A stretch of DNA of 64,000 nucleotides from Solea solea (GCF_958295425.1 NC_081138.1:27325914-27389913); one strand, 5' to 3'. Positions 1 to 11,651 are shown, numbered from the stretch's first letter. Notes: generated from the sequence alone by a model not told the origin. Translations and numbers: made by a program.

Positions 1-50
1 GTGGTGATGGGGGGGTCGGGAGTGTTCCCACTGTTTACTTGTCTATCTGT

Positions 51-72
51 ATGTGTGTGTGTGTGTGTGTGT
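51..72. repeat. (TG)n microsatellite
   Basis: Eleven TG units are uninterrupted. Just downstream, near 95-109, a pyrimidine-rich stretch ends in TTTGCAG. This resembles a splice acceptor but has no supported exon behind it. Confidence 0.95.
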
Positions 73-272
73 CTGTTTTTTTAAACACGTAGCTGTGTTT
101 CTTTGCAGAGTCAGCAATATCCGGGTGTATTTAGTGCCGTTTAAGTGAAAATCTAGCAGCCGCCATCTGTCATCTGCTATCTATGCAAATAGAAGGCAAG
201 CAACACCTACCTTATTATTCAAAGCAGTTTGTTTTCCTTTAGTCGGACATCATCAATGAACAAGTCACTGGA

Positions 273-466
273 TCACACACACACACACACACACACAAAC
301 CTGCTGTAGCATCTTAGTGAGGACACATTATAGATATAATGCATTCCCTAGCTGCCTTACCCTCACCTTAAGTGTTTAACCCTAAACCTTAACCTAAAAC
401 CATGAAAAAGCCCTTTAAAGTTGTGGGGCTCAGAGAAAATGTCCTCACAAAGATGTAAATACGTGT

Positions 467-501
<35 letters not shown>
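273..501. repeat. CA-bounded interspersed repeat
   Basis: A (CA)n tract at 273-298 and another at 468-501 enclose about 170 bp containing a run of CCTTAACC/CCCTAAACC-like words and GAGGACA / TGTCCTCAC words near its two ends. The same arrangement, and in part the same words, recur at 15373-15645, 1340-1440, 3965-4200 and 29204-29330. This matches a widespread teleost repeat whose two ends are CA tracts. Its transposon class is unknown to me. Confidence 0.65.
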
Positions 502-504
<3 letters not shown>

Positions 505-1637
505 GACAGAACATCCTGTGTTGATTTAGAAAGTTTTTCATTTCAACTCATTTGATTATACTATTTTCAAATATGACAGGGAAAACAAGGGCGTGGCGAC
601 AGATGAGTATCTCCATGACACATTTTTGTAACAGCGTGTACCAGAAGAATGAAAGGCAGTTAAATCAAATTTGAATAGAAAATGTATGAAGACGTTGGTT
701 AAACAAGAAGAAAAAAGAAATGTCCTCTGTTAATATTTCAGAAGGACAGTGACTGTGAGGTCGCTGTGTCTCGCATGATTTTAATGGTTATATAAATTAT
801 ACAGTTGTAGAAGGTGATTTATATTTTTTTTGTCCTTAAAATCTCCATTTCATTTAACCCTTTAAAACCTAAGCCTCAAAATGTCCGTCTGGACTTTTTT
901 TGCTTATTTTTACCATTTCTTCCAGGACAACGTTCAATATATGGCAGTTATTTCGTAGTGTATTAACAATTTAAAATTAAGAAGAACAAAAAAAATGGAT
1001 TTAGAAACAACTTTTGAAAGTTCAGTTTGAAATCTGAACAGTATAAAACATATTTACAGTAGTTTGGTTATAGTTATGGTCATAACAGGGTTAACATCAG
1101 CCTAAGCACAGTTTGTATCTAAGCCCTCAATTTTACCACTTCATGAAAATTGTGAAGCCATTACCTTGTTAATCCATGAATTATTGTTAATCCATGAATT
1201 ATTGACTCACTCTATAATGTCTTGAAATTAATCCATAATTAGTAGAAAAATGCAAAACAGATGCAAAATGTAATTAGTTATTACAACACGGCATTTTGTT
1301 ACATTATCAACCAGTTGTTATTATTATCAGCTCTTACATGTCTCATTAGGACCAGGTTTTGGTCTCCATGAGGACTTCTGGTCCTGACAAGCTCAGTATT
1401 TATGCCAGAAAAGGTTCTAAATCAGTAACACGCACATACACGGTTACAATGATTCATCCATGTGACTGAGTGGGAAGAAAGAGGACATGATCTATTTAGC
1501 TCTTTATGGCATATTCTCAAAAAATATCCAATACTTTGGCGAGGACACACCGTCTCCGTCTTTTTTATAATTGATTAGTGTTTTCTTCAATCTCCTGCCG
1601 AGTCATCTTGTCTACAAAGTGCGACAGAATGATTCAT
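502..1637. other. AT-rich non-coding stretch
   Basis: I see no gene here. It holds an 18-bp direct duplication (TTAATCCATGAATTATTG at 1169-1186 and 1187-1204). At 1340-1440 a fragment (ATTAGGACCAGGTTTTGG, then TCCTGACAAG) shares wording with the CA-bounded repeat near 15.55 kb. The block from about 858 (CCCTTTAAAACCTAAGCC) may be a transposon end, but I cannot classify it. Confidence 0.5.
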
Positions 1638-1639
1638 CC

Positions 1640-1671
1640 GGGGGGAGGAGGAGGGGGGGGCGGGAGGGGGG
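1640..1671 (+). other. G-rich tract, possible G-quadruplex
   Basis: The 32-bp run is G except for a few A and one C, with at least four runs of three or more G separated by 1-4 bases. It meets the usual G-quadruplex pattern on the + strand. Function is unknown. Confidence 0.6.
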
Positions 1672-2555
1672 ATGCTTCTCTCCCTCTGCCAAAACCAAAA
1701 CACCTTCGCTCTCTGTCACTCTTGTGTAATCTGCATCACTCATGTGAAAATCTCACACCTTCAACGTTTTCAGAAGCAGAAACCGAGTTTAAGCTTCACA
1801 CAGCGCAACATTCAAACTGTGGGGGATTAAACGGTGACGGCGCAATCGTGACTGAATAGGTCGATTTAATCCAGACTCAATCCAGACAAACATATTAACA
1901 TATACTAAGTGTTTAATTTACCCTCCTCCAGTCTCTGGCTCAACATGTTCCCACTATCTCAGGCTAATCTCACATTTCAAGTACTTTTTGCTCAGGTGTG
2001 TTTATATAGTTGGTGAAAATGTATTTATTTTTTCACCCGATTGCCTATGTTGTGCTGAAAAAAAAGGATATAAGACACTCTATATTGCACATTCTTATCA
2101 CCTCTGTATTTACTTTACATTTAAACATAGTAATGGAAGCCAAAATGCTCTGTGCTCTGAGGGTTCATCGATAATCTCTGCAGCTCCAGAACTGTCAGAC
2201 ATTTCCTCAACAGAGTGTAGCAGTTATATCACGGCTTCACTAGGAATACCAACAACATGGAGAGAAAAAACAAAAACACTATAGCTGATTTTCCAACTAT
2301 GCATATTGCTTTCCTCATCAGCCATGACATGAGAAGGTTTGGCCGGTTCAAATCCCTAATCTGAGGGTAAAATAATCTGTCTCAGAATGTTATAATTCAC
2401 ATGGTATGTCTTTTGATTTGGATTAGTGGCCTGCAATCCTCTTAGCCCGGTAGCTCAGTGGAACTTCTCAGTGACAGGTTCACAACTCCAACACAGCCTC
2501 GCATAGACTCCTCTCACAGCTCATAGGTAATCTGCTTATATCTGGCTCCAGTTTT

Positions 2556-2562
<7 letters not shown>
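1672..2562. other. Non-coding stretch with weak tRNA-like words
   Basis: I see no gene. At 2450-2490 the words TAGCTCAGTGG and GGTTCACAACTCC resemble the A and B boxes of a tRNA-type RNA polymerase III promoter. They sit too close together for an intact tRNA or SINE head, so at most this is a decayed SINE piece. Confidence 0.35.

Positions 2563-2643
<81 letters not shown>
2563..2643. repeat. (TA)n microsatellite
   Basis: About 80 bp of alternating TA has one AA interruption near 2592. Open frames across it encode only alternating Tyr/Ile and are not genes. Confidence 0.95.
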
Positions 2644-2647
<4 letters not shown>

Positions 2648-2918
2648 ATTTTGTTGTGGCATTGTAAACAAGTCTGCCCTTATGCCACGATACTGTGTAG
2701 AAATTTGGGGATCTGCAATCACCTGCTGCATAAATGAGAGCAAAAACACCTGAGCAGAAAAATCTAAATATCCTTTCACTTGTGTCACCACTGAAAACTT
2801 GTCAAAGGGATCAGTGACACTCGGGGATTAGTAGCACATGGGAAACTCTTTATACTTTAATACCCAGGAATCAGAACCCAGCCAAGGCCACATTTGCACT
2901 TAATGTAGGTTTGTACTT

Positions 2919-2963
2919 AGAGAGCGAGAGAGAGAGGGAGAGAGAGGGAGAGAGAGTGGGAGA

Positions 2964-3006
<43 letters not shown>
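2919..3006. repeat. (GA)n microsatellite
   Basis: An imperfect GA/GGGA tract of about 90 bp. Open frames on both strands (Arg/Glu and Ser/Leu repeats) are artefacts of this tract. Confidence 0.95.
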
Positions 3007-3009
<3 letters not shown>

Positions 3010-3183
3010 TCCATGTGTAACAACAAAGTCTGTCACAGCTTTCGCCCGCTGCCATCTTTCAACATGATCCAGTGCTATCAAATAACCTGCAATAAGACAA
3101 AAAAGAAAAAAAAAGCCCTGAATCATTTAAATCCTCGACTTGATATTCTTTATCTTTATCCTTTAAGGTTCTTTATAATTTAA

Positions 3184-3407
3184 TAAACAGGATTAAAGTC
3201 ATTGGGTAGAACAGAGCTAAGCGAGGCTCGTTCCACATTTTCCTGTTTCAGCCCGCACTCAGCACACTGAGTCTTATTAAGCCCTGGCAAGATTACAGGG
3301 CCTTAATCTCTGGGAACACATGTTGTGAAGAATAAAAGCAATTTTATTTGGGAAAGCAGAGTCCAAGTTTAGCAGGAAATGAGCTTTCTACAATAATCTC
3401 ATCTTTT
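3184..3407. other. Repeat-poor block, candidate conserved non-coding element
   Basis: The sequence is complex and non-repetitive, with spaced TTAATC/TTAAGCC cores and no open frame. It lies between GA, T and TC tracts. Calling it regulatory is inference from composition only. Confidence 0.3.
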
Positions 3408-3465
3408 TTTGCTTCTTTTTTTTTTTTTTTTTTCCTTGAGTAAATGAAAAGTTCCCTGTTACAGA

Positions 3466-3470
<5 letters not shown>

Positions 3471-3515
<45 letters not shown>
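3471..3515. repeat. (TC)n microsatellite
   Basis: Twenty-two CT/TC units, preceded by a poly-T run at about 3414-3433. Confidence 0.95.
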
Positions 3516-3518
<3 letters not shown>

Positions 3519-3960
3519 TATGGAATTAAATTGGAGTATTGTGTGCGGCATGATGTCTCTCTTACTCACTCACTCACTCTCACACACACACACACTGGGT
3601 TCACTGGTTCATAAATACCGCAGCAGTCGCTCAGGTTTTAGCCACCGAGCTGAGCTTAGCTTTGATTCCTCAGGAATGTAAATCCACCTGTTTGTGAACA
3701 GACAGGCTTTCAGATGAACATATTTATTGTCACCCCCCTCCCCCCCCTCCCATCACTAGAAGCTCCTCCTTCCTTCCGTCCTCCCCCCTCTTCTCTGTAA
3801 ATTCTATGCAGATTGCCGGTCCAGGCTTACTGCACTTTGCAGAGGAAGCTTCGTGAAGATGTTGATAAGCTAAAGCTCTAAATCCTGGACTTAGCGTTCT
3901 TATCGAGAGCTGCAGGAGTGAATGAAGTGCTTTAATATAAGATATGTGCATTACGGTGTC
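3516..3960. other. Non-coding block between simple repeats
   Basis: It starts with a short CACT/CA tract (3565-3596), then unique sequence with a C-rich patch (3732-3750). No gene is seen. Confidence 0.45.
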
Positions 3961-3964
3961 CTCG

Positions 3965-4200
3965 TGTATGTGTGTGGACATGTATTTGTTACCTCTTTAG
4001 GACCTTTTTGTCTGGCATAAACACTTTGTTACCTTGTCAGAACCAGGAACAAATGGAGACCAAAACCTGCTTCTAATGAAACTGGTTTAAGTTTAGGGTT
4101 ACAATTTGAATTTTAGTTAGATAAAAGTTAGGGTTAGGGATTAACTGGTTAGGGATAACACTTGGTTTAGGCTGTCCAGATGGAGGTCAAGGTCAATGCG
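3965..4200 (-). repeat. Inverted copy of the CA-bounded repeat family
   Basis: Words such as ACCTTGTCAGAACCAGG, GGAGACCAAAACCTG and TTAGGGTTAGGG are reverse complements of those in the 15.5-kb copy, with a short GT tract at the edge. It is a degraded interspersed repeat. Confidence 0.5.
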
Positions 4201-4214
4201 GGGACCTAAGAAGA

Positions 4215-4385
4215 ATAGTTTAACAAATTTGGAAAGAGTACTGAAATATTCTACTGAAGTAAAAGTACTACTATTTTGAAAACATTGTACTTAAGTTAAA
4301 AGTTCTGGTCTAAAAATGTACTCAGGTTAAAGTAAAAAAAAAAAGTAAAAGTTACTTAGTTACCTTTTTAACAAAGTTGGGGTTC
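4215..4385. repeat. AAGTAAAAGTAC-type interspersed repeat
   Basis: It is dense in AAGTAAAAGTAC and TACTTAAGTTAAAAGT words, a signature of a common teleost non-autonomous DNA transposon end. Termini are not defined here. Confidence 0.5.
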
Positions 4386-4560
4386 AATCTTGTGTCGTGC
4401 AAAAAGGACAAGGGGACACAAATCTCACGTTAAGTGTTTATAATTAAAGGCAAAACTTTACTAATTAAAATTCTGACAAAATAAAATATGTAAACAAAGG
4501 TCAAAGGTTTAAGGTTAATGCTTTAACTTTGTCACTCACTCAGGGACCTTAATTAACGCC

Positions 4561-4714
4561 AATTCACCTGTCCTCATCATTCACCTATCCTCGTCATTCA
4601 CCTGTCCTCGTCATTCACCTGTACTCATCATTCACCTGTCCTCATCATTCATTCACCTGTCCTCGTCATTCACCTGTCCTCGTCATTCACCTGTCCTCGT
4701 CATTCACCTGTCCT
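4561..4714. repeat. 17-bp minisatellite
   Basis: About nine copies of TCATTCACCTGTCCTCG lie head to tail with single-base variants (ACCTAT, GTACTC) and one short 4-bp insertion. The array stops abruptly 15 bp before a LINE reverse-transcriptase remnant. Confidence 0.9.
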
Positions 4715-4728
4715 GTGTGAAAAAAAAG

Positions 4729-4812
4729 AACAGTATTTGCTATGCAGATGACACACAACTAAATTTATCCAATGCAGCCAAATGGAAAAACCCTAGGAAT
4801 GTCTCAAACTAA
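4729..4812 (+). pseudogene. LINE reverse-transcriptase fragment (YADD motif)
   Basis: In the frame whose codons include 4741-4743 the sequence reads NSICYADDTQLNLSNAA and continues to a stop near 4810. YADDTQL is the catalytic aspartate motif of non-LTR reverse transcriptases, most like the L2/CR1-related LINEs of fish (family knowledge). Only about 28 codons are recognisable, so this is a truncated relic with no start codon and no flanking domains. The 17-bp minisatellite lies immediately upstream. Confidence 0.75.
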
Positions 4813-4850
4813 CAAGTTAAAGTATTAGATTTTGCTGATAAAAAAAGTCT

Positions 4851-5079
4851 ATTCTCAAATGAATGAAATGATGGTTGTCTTGTGAGCATTAAGACGAAAT
4901 GAGCTTGACTCTCAGTGTTCATTTCTTTTAACCACAACCATGGCACTCCTACTTAATCACAGCTAAAGCTTCAACACAGTAGTTCATCTTAGAGTAACTA
5001 CTAAGAACTAAATCTCAGATAAGACAAATTGATCTGGTTAAGAGGTTCTAGTTAGCAGCATGACGGTGTTGAAGGTGCA
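4851..5079. other. Non-coding, probably further LINE debris
   Basis: I see no gene or clear repeat. Its position directly after the reverse-transcriptase motif suggests decayed LINE sequence. Confidence 0.3.
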
Positions 5080-5084
5080 AGGTA

Positions 5085-5146
5085 CTTTGAAGGGCCTTGA
5101 AAAATTTACAAACTTTCAAGGATTTCAAGGACCCGTGGGAACCCTG
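5085..5146 (-). mobile_element. Solo terminal end of a CAGGGTTCCCAC hAT-like element
   Basis: The end reads CAAGGACCCGTGGGAACCCTG, less its last base at 20 residues, preceded by ACAAACTTTCAAGG. This is the reverse complement of the CAGGGTTCCCAC terminus seen at 32148 and, with TAGGG, at 54917. The CAGGG/CCCTG terminus fits the hAT superfamily. The rest of the element is missing. Confidence 0.6.
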
Positions 5147-7319
5147 GATAAACAAACCTTGTGTGAATTTAACACGTTCAAACAACATAGACCGCAGTCA
5201 ACAAAATCTGATCAAACCCCAATCCAAGGGAGTTTTTAAGTATAACAATAGTGAACCCTCCCTCCAGCACATTTTACTTTATGCATTCACTGAAAAAAAT
5301 ATATATTCAATGCTATAAAGAAACACCTACTTAAAACCATACGTTTTTTTAGGACTTTATCTAAACCCATGCCACGTGGTTGGCAGGTCAGAAAATGTTT
5401 GTTTTGCAGCAGTCATGTAGGTCAATTTGGGAGATAAAAGGACTTTTCAGTGGCACACTGCAGAATAATTGGTTAAGTTGGAGAGATTGGGTATCTTAGG
5501 TGCAAGGTATGCACACCATAAATGAATAATTGAAAAACAACCAGGTCTGCTGCTGAGGCTCTGTTTGAAGTTAATTAAAATTTGACTGCAAAGGAAAAAA
5601 GTAAACATGCGGAATAACCAATCACAAAGTTTCAGTAGCTCGTGCCTCGTGCTTTAATTCCCTGAGCAGACACCGGTACCGTCAGACTGCATTTCAAAAC
5701 ATGTGGTGCCTCGTTTTAATCTCTGCCAAAAGAAGCTGCTTACATGGATTTAATGTAACGCTCCAGGTGTTAAAGTGTTAGGAGGAAAGTATTGTTATGG
5801 TGCAGTTGTGCATGGTGGGAGGCCATTGTTTCTCCTTTAAGAGAATTCAACATGATTGATATTTGTTCCACAATATAACACGTTACATTATAGTGTTGTG
5901 ACAACATGGAAACAGTATGATTATCTTATTTTTTTATTAAAATTCCAAGTTAATAATAGTAATAGTGTGGTAATACGGAGACAATATTACAGTAAGTTGT
6001 TATTTCCAAAGTAAGGCTGGCATGTTGAGGGTTTTTTGGATGTTACCAGTTGTAGTGGCCAAGTCCCATTTTCAGCTGCTACTGATTGCTAATTGGTAGA
6101 TTGTTCAGACGTGTAACTCAGAGAAACTGATACCGAAACTGTCTTATACTTTAACTCAAACTTAAACTCCAAACTCTGTTGGTATGTTACTTTCAATAAG
6201 TTTTCCATGAAAGTCTTTCAACCTTAAACATCCAACACAGGTCTTCCAAGCACAGTCAAAAATGAGCAATTACCTGGGCCTTTACCATTACACCCCCTGA
6301 ACCCAGAAAATAGAAATGAATATTTGGCTCCTGCACCAGTTGTCAGTCTCACTGGTGTCCAATCATTTGTGCTGTGCTTTATAATCTATGTTCCAATAAA
6401 TGGAAGCACAATTTATAAATACGCAAACTTAAAGGACTTCATGTTGACCCCCACCTACTTCTGTTACTACTGTATATACAAGCATATAATGTTCCACCTG
6501 CTCACTGTACAAAACCACAGCAAACTCATTCAGATACCGACACTGCCACAACAATAACTGGTCTAACAAACAAATCTAAACCTACAGGAACAAAACAGCA
6601 GCAGTATCACAGGACACCACACACACACACACACACTCAACCGTCATTTCCAATTCCTAGCATCAAGAAGGAGATGATGCCTTATACCTTGAGTCATCTC
6701 CACCTTAAACAAAACAAAGCCATATATGTGAAGTATGTTATACATTTTTCTTTTGTGTTTGATCTTTTTAGGTCGTATCTGTTTGCAATGTGAGACACGC
6801 AAATGTACAGAATAAACTAACTCACTAAAAACTGGCATCATGTTCTACTGAAGAAGACCAATAACTCAAATAATCTCATTTTCCCATACACTCCCATTCA
6901 AACGCAGTTCTGTATACAAGTAGTGGAGTCCCCTCCCCCCCCAATGGCTATTTAAAATATTCTTACTTCCTGTATAGCCTCAGCTGGCAAACAGGACGAC
7001 CACATCCATTTTTAATATACTGACAACGCCATGTTAGGACTTTTGGCACGTGTAGTTTTTTTTGGCCTGGCAGCATCACAGGCTTTAAAGACTGTTGCTC
7101 TGTCAAACTGCCAGTTAATCAGGCAGCCAGAGCGCACTGATGTCCGCTACCCTGCTATCTGTGCTGACACACACACACACACTGCCTGCCCGTGCCCCCA
7201 CTCACCTCCCTGATGCCTGTCCTGTGCACTCAGGTGCACGCACATCAGCATAATGAACTCCAAGGTAGACTTTACCACTTCACTGCCTCCTCACAAGACA
7301 AAATGCCAAAACAAATCTT
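5147..7319. other. AT-rich non-coding stretch
   Basis: No gene is seen. It includes CA tracts at 6619-6636 and 7168-7181. The short open frames have no recognisable domain. Confidence 0.5.
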
Positions 7320-7450
7320 GTCATAATTAGGCATAATCCAGCTCATTACCATCTGCTTAATTATCCTATTAATAACACTTCCTGGGAGAGCTTGTTTGCG
7401 GCGGCAGCAGCAGTGCACTCGGGCAAATGTTTGTTCCTAAATGAGCAAAC
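7320..7450. other. Candidate conserved non-coding element
   Basis: High-complexity block with clustered homeodomain-type cores (CATAATTAGG, CATTACC, CTTAATTATCC, ATTAATAAC) followed by a GCGGCGGCAGCAGCAG patch. It has no open frame. The regulatory reading is inference. Confidence 0.35.
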
Positions 7451-8039
7451 ATAGAGAAGACAACAGCATTGTTCAAACACTGGAGCTCTGACAATTGGAA
7501 AAACAGGGGCAGGATTAATAGTGTGGCACAGAGCTCATCTCCCCACTGAGGCCTTGTTTCACCACCACAGTTCTACAACACAGGTAAGAGTCAAGAGTAG
7601 GTGTATGTGCATAAAATACCCATTTTGCCGTGTTTCTGCTTAAGTGATTTCAATTTGAAGCAGAGGCGGCCGTGATCATGACTTTTTAACTAAATTAAAT
7701 ATATAACCCCCATACGGTCATAATTCATACCGTTTGTTTTCAAAGCTTCTAGAATTCCTTACAAATGGAGTAAAAAAAAAAAAGTAATTTGCTGCTTAAT
7801 GACATTGAACTGATATTGTTTTCTTTATATGAAGAGCCTCTTCTAATCTCATAATGAAGACTGAGTGGAAGACATTTCCAGACTAATTTCAGGTCAGTGA
7901 TTTCATGTTTTCTCCGAGGCTGTGAGGCATCATTTATGCACTTACTGTAGTTTTTCAGCTGGAATGGGTTAATGGATTTTTTTTTCATTCTCCAATCTTC
8001 TTTCTCAGTTAAATAAATGCGTCCGAGGGCAAATAAGCA
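7451..8039. other. Non-coding stretch
   Basis: No gene, transposon terminus or long simple repeat is seen. A 12-bp poly-A lies at about 7771-7783. Confidence 0.5.
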
Positions 8040-8345
8040 ACATAATGATATCATTACGATGGCATTATGCTCAGTTTGTGCTGTTTTTTCATTTCAGTCA
8101 ACAGTTTGATTTGTTACGTCTTAAGGATTCGTTAGAAACGTTGCATTTTTCATTTCAAAAGGACTCTCTGCAGGTGATTAATTAACATCATATTAGGCCT
8201 TTCTCGGTCGGTGCTCTCATCTGTTTTTGAATTCTCGTGCATCTCACTTTAACTGCGGCGTTGGCAGAGGATATGAGCAGAGCCGCGAGCTGTTTCATTT
8301 TGAGTTATTGTGTCACTAATTGAATAAAAAGGAAAGAAAAAGATA
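8040..8345. other. Candidate conserved non-coding element
   Basis: Complex, repeat-free sequence with GTGATTAATTAACATCAT, CACTAATTGAATAAA and GAATTCTCGTGCATC words. It shows no coding signature. The call rests only on composition. Confidence 0.35.
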
Positions 8346-9454
8346 AAGTTTTACACCACTTTTTACATAACTTAGAGAATGTTAGTACACAATGTGGAAT
8401 CATTTAGATCCACATTTTAGGAGGTGTACCAAGTTTAATTTACAGCAGGCTTTTGCTGGATTTGTGCTTAAGATTTCATCGGTTTGGTCTTTATGAACAG
8501 AAACAATGCTGTGGCCTTCATCATCTGTCGAGCATTAAAGTCAGACCTGTGTATACAGCAGCAGCGCACGGGGGATCAGGGATCATAAGTGTTTATTCTA
8601 TCGAACTGTCAAACTAAACATTATCATTTGACCTTTGGAGCAGAGTGCGAAGAAAAAGCTCTGGCATTACACTGTATTTTGTTTTTGTGTACACAAAAAA
8701 AACACTTTTCTCATCAATATTCAAATAAACGGCATTTCTCTCAGAACTAAAGCTTGAGCTTACCCGAGTGTATGAACATCAAGTATGAGAAAACCTTAGG
8801 TCAACTTTTAAGCGCTGAGTTTGCTCTCAGCATTCTCACTGATGTTTCGTTTGCCCTGCTGGAAAGCTTCTTTTTTTCATCATTTAAAAAGAGACCATCT
8901 GTGATATAATGTAGCACACTTATCCGTTTGATGTAAACTGAAAAGGATCCTGTGCTGGGGATGCATGTTTCATCTTTTTTTTTCTGTGATCTTTGGAGAC
9001 AGACAGACAGAAAAACAGAGGAGGAGAAAAAAAAAGTTGCCGGCAGATAGAGGCGGGAGAGGGAAGGGAGCGACAGTGGCGCTGCCATATCAAAAAGAAT
9101 AAAGAGAATAAGTAATCAAGGGAAGAATTGATTAACGAATTCACTTCATGCAAAAAACAGCAAATAGCAGATGTATTGAAACCTCATTATTACGAGAAAA
9201 CTGAATAACTCATGCATTCTACTTTCTGTCACACTGCTGCATGTCTGTGGTGAAATGGATTTACGAGCTGGATGGTGGCGTGATAATTATCGATAATTTC
9301 CCCAGTGGTCCTTAAACAGTATTTTAACTGCTCTTATATTAAAAGTGAAACTATGTAATGTACCAAGGAAGCTTCGGGCTACTTTCGGATTACATGGTTC
9401 AAACTCCATCCAGTCACATTAATGGGAAAAATCAGATATGAGTTACTTTATCAT
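8346..9454. other. Non-coding stretch
   Basis: No gene is seen. A GACA/GAGGAG purine-rich patch at about 8994-9080 explains the Ser/Phe-rich minus-strand open frames. Confidence 0.5.
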
Positions 9455-10080
9455 GCGATCAGAATCAGAATGGCAATGGTCATATGAGTATACAACAAGA
9501 TTGTGCCCTTGACTCAGTCACGTATGAGGTTTTGTGCAGATCGGTCAAAGTACAGCAAAGTTATAGGGCACTTCCTGTTTTGTGGCAAAATTCAAAATGG
9601 CAGACTTCCTGTTCATCTTCTTAGAGTGTCAGTCTCTTGTGTCACGTATGAAGTTTACAGCCGATCGGTTAATGCATGTCAAAATTTACAAGGCATTTTC
9701 TGTTTTATGGCGGATGGTCAAAATTCACCAAAATTCCAGGTGGTTGCTGTGGCCCAAATTACCACAAATTCTAAATGGCTGACTTCCTGTTCAGTTGATG
9801 CCATGGTCTCAATAGACTTTTTTGTTCGTCTTGAGCTGAGACATGTTTCCACCAAGTTTTGGGAAATTTGGTGCAACTTAGTTTTGGCTTTGTCCTACCG
9901 GGGTTTCACCTTTGGGGGTGCTACTGAGCAATTTATACTTATGTCTCCTATGTCAAAATGTGATTCTTTGGGGAGAAAAAAGAAAATCCAGTAATTCCAA
10001 TAGGTCCTCGCAACACTGTGTGAGTGCACAGGCCTAATAAGTGCATAGTCATAATAAACAGCAGCATGAATATTGCACAT
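9455..10080. mobile_element. Unclassified teleost interspersed repeat with internal repeats
   Basis: A CAGAATCAGAATGGCAATGG word is followed by two diverged copies of a roughly 130-bp unit, each starting TCACGTATGA and containing CGATCGGT-like, CAAAATGGCAGACTTCC- or TTTATGGCGGATGG-like words. The far end carries CAATAGGTCCTCGCAACAC, a phrase I know from an abundant fish repeat. The 163-codon open frame (9503-9994, +) and its shadows lie wholly inside and have no recognised domain. Confidence 0.55.
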
Positions 10081-10148
10081 TATTGCCATTCTGGTTGCAC
10101 TATATGGGGTTTATAACAAATATGGTATGACATTTCTTCACGTAGAGC

Positions 10149-10465
10149 AGGGGTGCCAAACATACAGCCCAAGGGCCAGAACCGGTCCACCAGAGAGTCC
10201 AATCCGGCTCGCAGGATGAATTTGCTATATATACTATATTTTTTCAGTTGGAGATTCCTGTGGCTTAATGTGTTGTGCCTTTGTAGATCCACTGTCATCT
10301 GTAAGTTGTAATGAAACTGCACTTATTTTACTCAAGAAATGTCAGGCTCTTAATAAAAAAAAAATTTAAAAAAATTACACAACTAAATGTTATTTGTAGG
10401 TTGTTATGCTATTATTTTATTTACTAATGAAATTAGTCTTTATTTGGCCCCTAAACTAAAATGAG
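10149..10465 (+). mobile_element. hAT-like non-autonomous element (CAGGGGTG family)
   Basis: It begins CAGGGGTGCCAAACATACAG and continues with GGGCCAGAACCGGTCC and AATCCGGCTCGCAGGATGAA, the standard head of this family. The same family, in complete form, occurs at 47793-48107. The right end (TTTGGCCCCTAAACTAAAAT) has lost its terminal CCCTG. Confidence 0.65.
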
Positions 10466-10815
10466 ACGTAGAGGTTGTGGTTCACACAGGAGTGTGTGCA
10501 CATGAGCTTGAGAAACAGACAGGTCCTTGTAACTATATATAACTAAGTTGTTTATTTTGTTAAGTTGTGCTTCACTTGTGTGATGGTGGTGGCGTGGTTG
10601 ACACAAAGCATACAGAAAAAAGAGACAACGTCAACTAACCTTTCTGACAAGACACCTTAGAAAGGTGTGGTTCACATGGGTCCATGGACACCCAAGCATG
10701 AGAATGTGCTGTGGATTAGAGCGCATGCGTGTATGGAAATGTGTTTAATCTGCTGGATCAACTTAATCTAGTCTTACCCATTCATTTTCCTAGAGCAGTC
10801 ATTTTTGAGCGGGTC
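10466..10815. other. Non-coding stretch
   Basis: No gene or repeat is recognised. Confidence 0.45.
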
Positions 10816-11228
10816 CACCCATGGGCGTCGCCTGAGCCGTTAAACTGGGACACGTGCACCACAGCGATACAAGATTAGAGTGAATAAATACACAAAAGCC
10901 TGCATTTAAAAAATAATAACAACAACAATAATAATTCAGTTAGATAATTATGATATTATATTGTTATTCCATCCCCAATCATGGGATGTTGAAGAATGCA
11001 AATGTGAAGAAGGTATTATTTGCATACTGTAGTGTACTGTATGTGTTTGGGCTATAAATCATGTCGAGTGTTCCTATGTTGTATGTGGAAGTTCAACATT
11101 ATCATAAAAAATAATAGCTTCACACGTTTACCTCCCAGCACTGAGAGTAAAGTAAACGGCTTGTATAGTATGTTGTGTTTGCACGCAGCATTGCCGTGCC
11201 CCGGTAAAGTCTAGCAGCGCCCCTGGGT
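10816..11228. mobile_element. Putative DNA transposon with GGGCG/CGCCC ends
   Basis: The left end near 10822-10840 (ATGGGCGTCGCCTGAGC) and right end near 11208-11228 (CTAGCAGCGCCCCTGGG) are loosely inverted relative to each other. CGTGCCCCGGTAAAGTCTAG on the right is a phrase seen in fish repeats. Termini are approximate. Confidence 0.35.
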
Positions 11229-11651
11229 CCACCTGAAAACTAACTGAATTCACTGTGGTGAGCAGCAATTGCATTTGTTCAGATGCATTACTTTTTCACT
11301 CCTGTGTGGCTAAGGTTTGGTTACATGGCCATTAAAAAAATTATAAATGGAATGAAAATAAAATTATTATAAATTACGTAACTTTAAAAAAAAAAAAATA
11401 AAAAAAAAAGACATTATCAAACGTGGCACTCGTTAAAAAAAGTTTGGATGCAATAAGCAGAACATAAGCATAAGAACAACAAAACAATTACTTTTTTCTT
11501 AATTGCAGAAGTTGTATAATTTTGCAATTCAAGTCCATATTTACAATGTAAAGCAACATTTTACAGTGTAGACTTTTATATTTACTAGTGTTGTTCCTGT
11601 TCAATTTATTTAAGGTTTTTGTGTGGTGGTGTATTTGTTTGGTGGTGGTTT
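11229..11651. other. AT-rich non-coding stretch
   Basis: It contains A-rich runs at about 11385-11410. No gene is seen. Confidence 0.45.

Noticed and set aside
95..140. Splice-acceptor-like site near the window start
   Set aside because: The pyrimidine tract and CAG are good, but no frame or donor supports an exon.
4120..4150. Telomere-like TTAGGG words
   Set aside because: Only two adjacent TTAGGG-like units occur, inside an interspersed repeat that carries such words elsewhere.
4561..4714. Possible CRISPR array of short repeats
   Set aside because: The 17-bp units are head to tail with no spacers, so it is a minisatellite.
9503..9994. 163-codon plus-strand open frame
   Set aside because: It lies entirely inside a repeat with internal duplication, and the second copy of the unit is in a different reading context. 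No family match is recalled.
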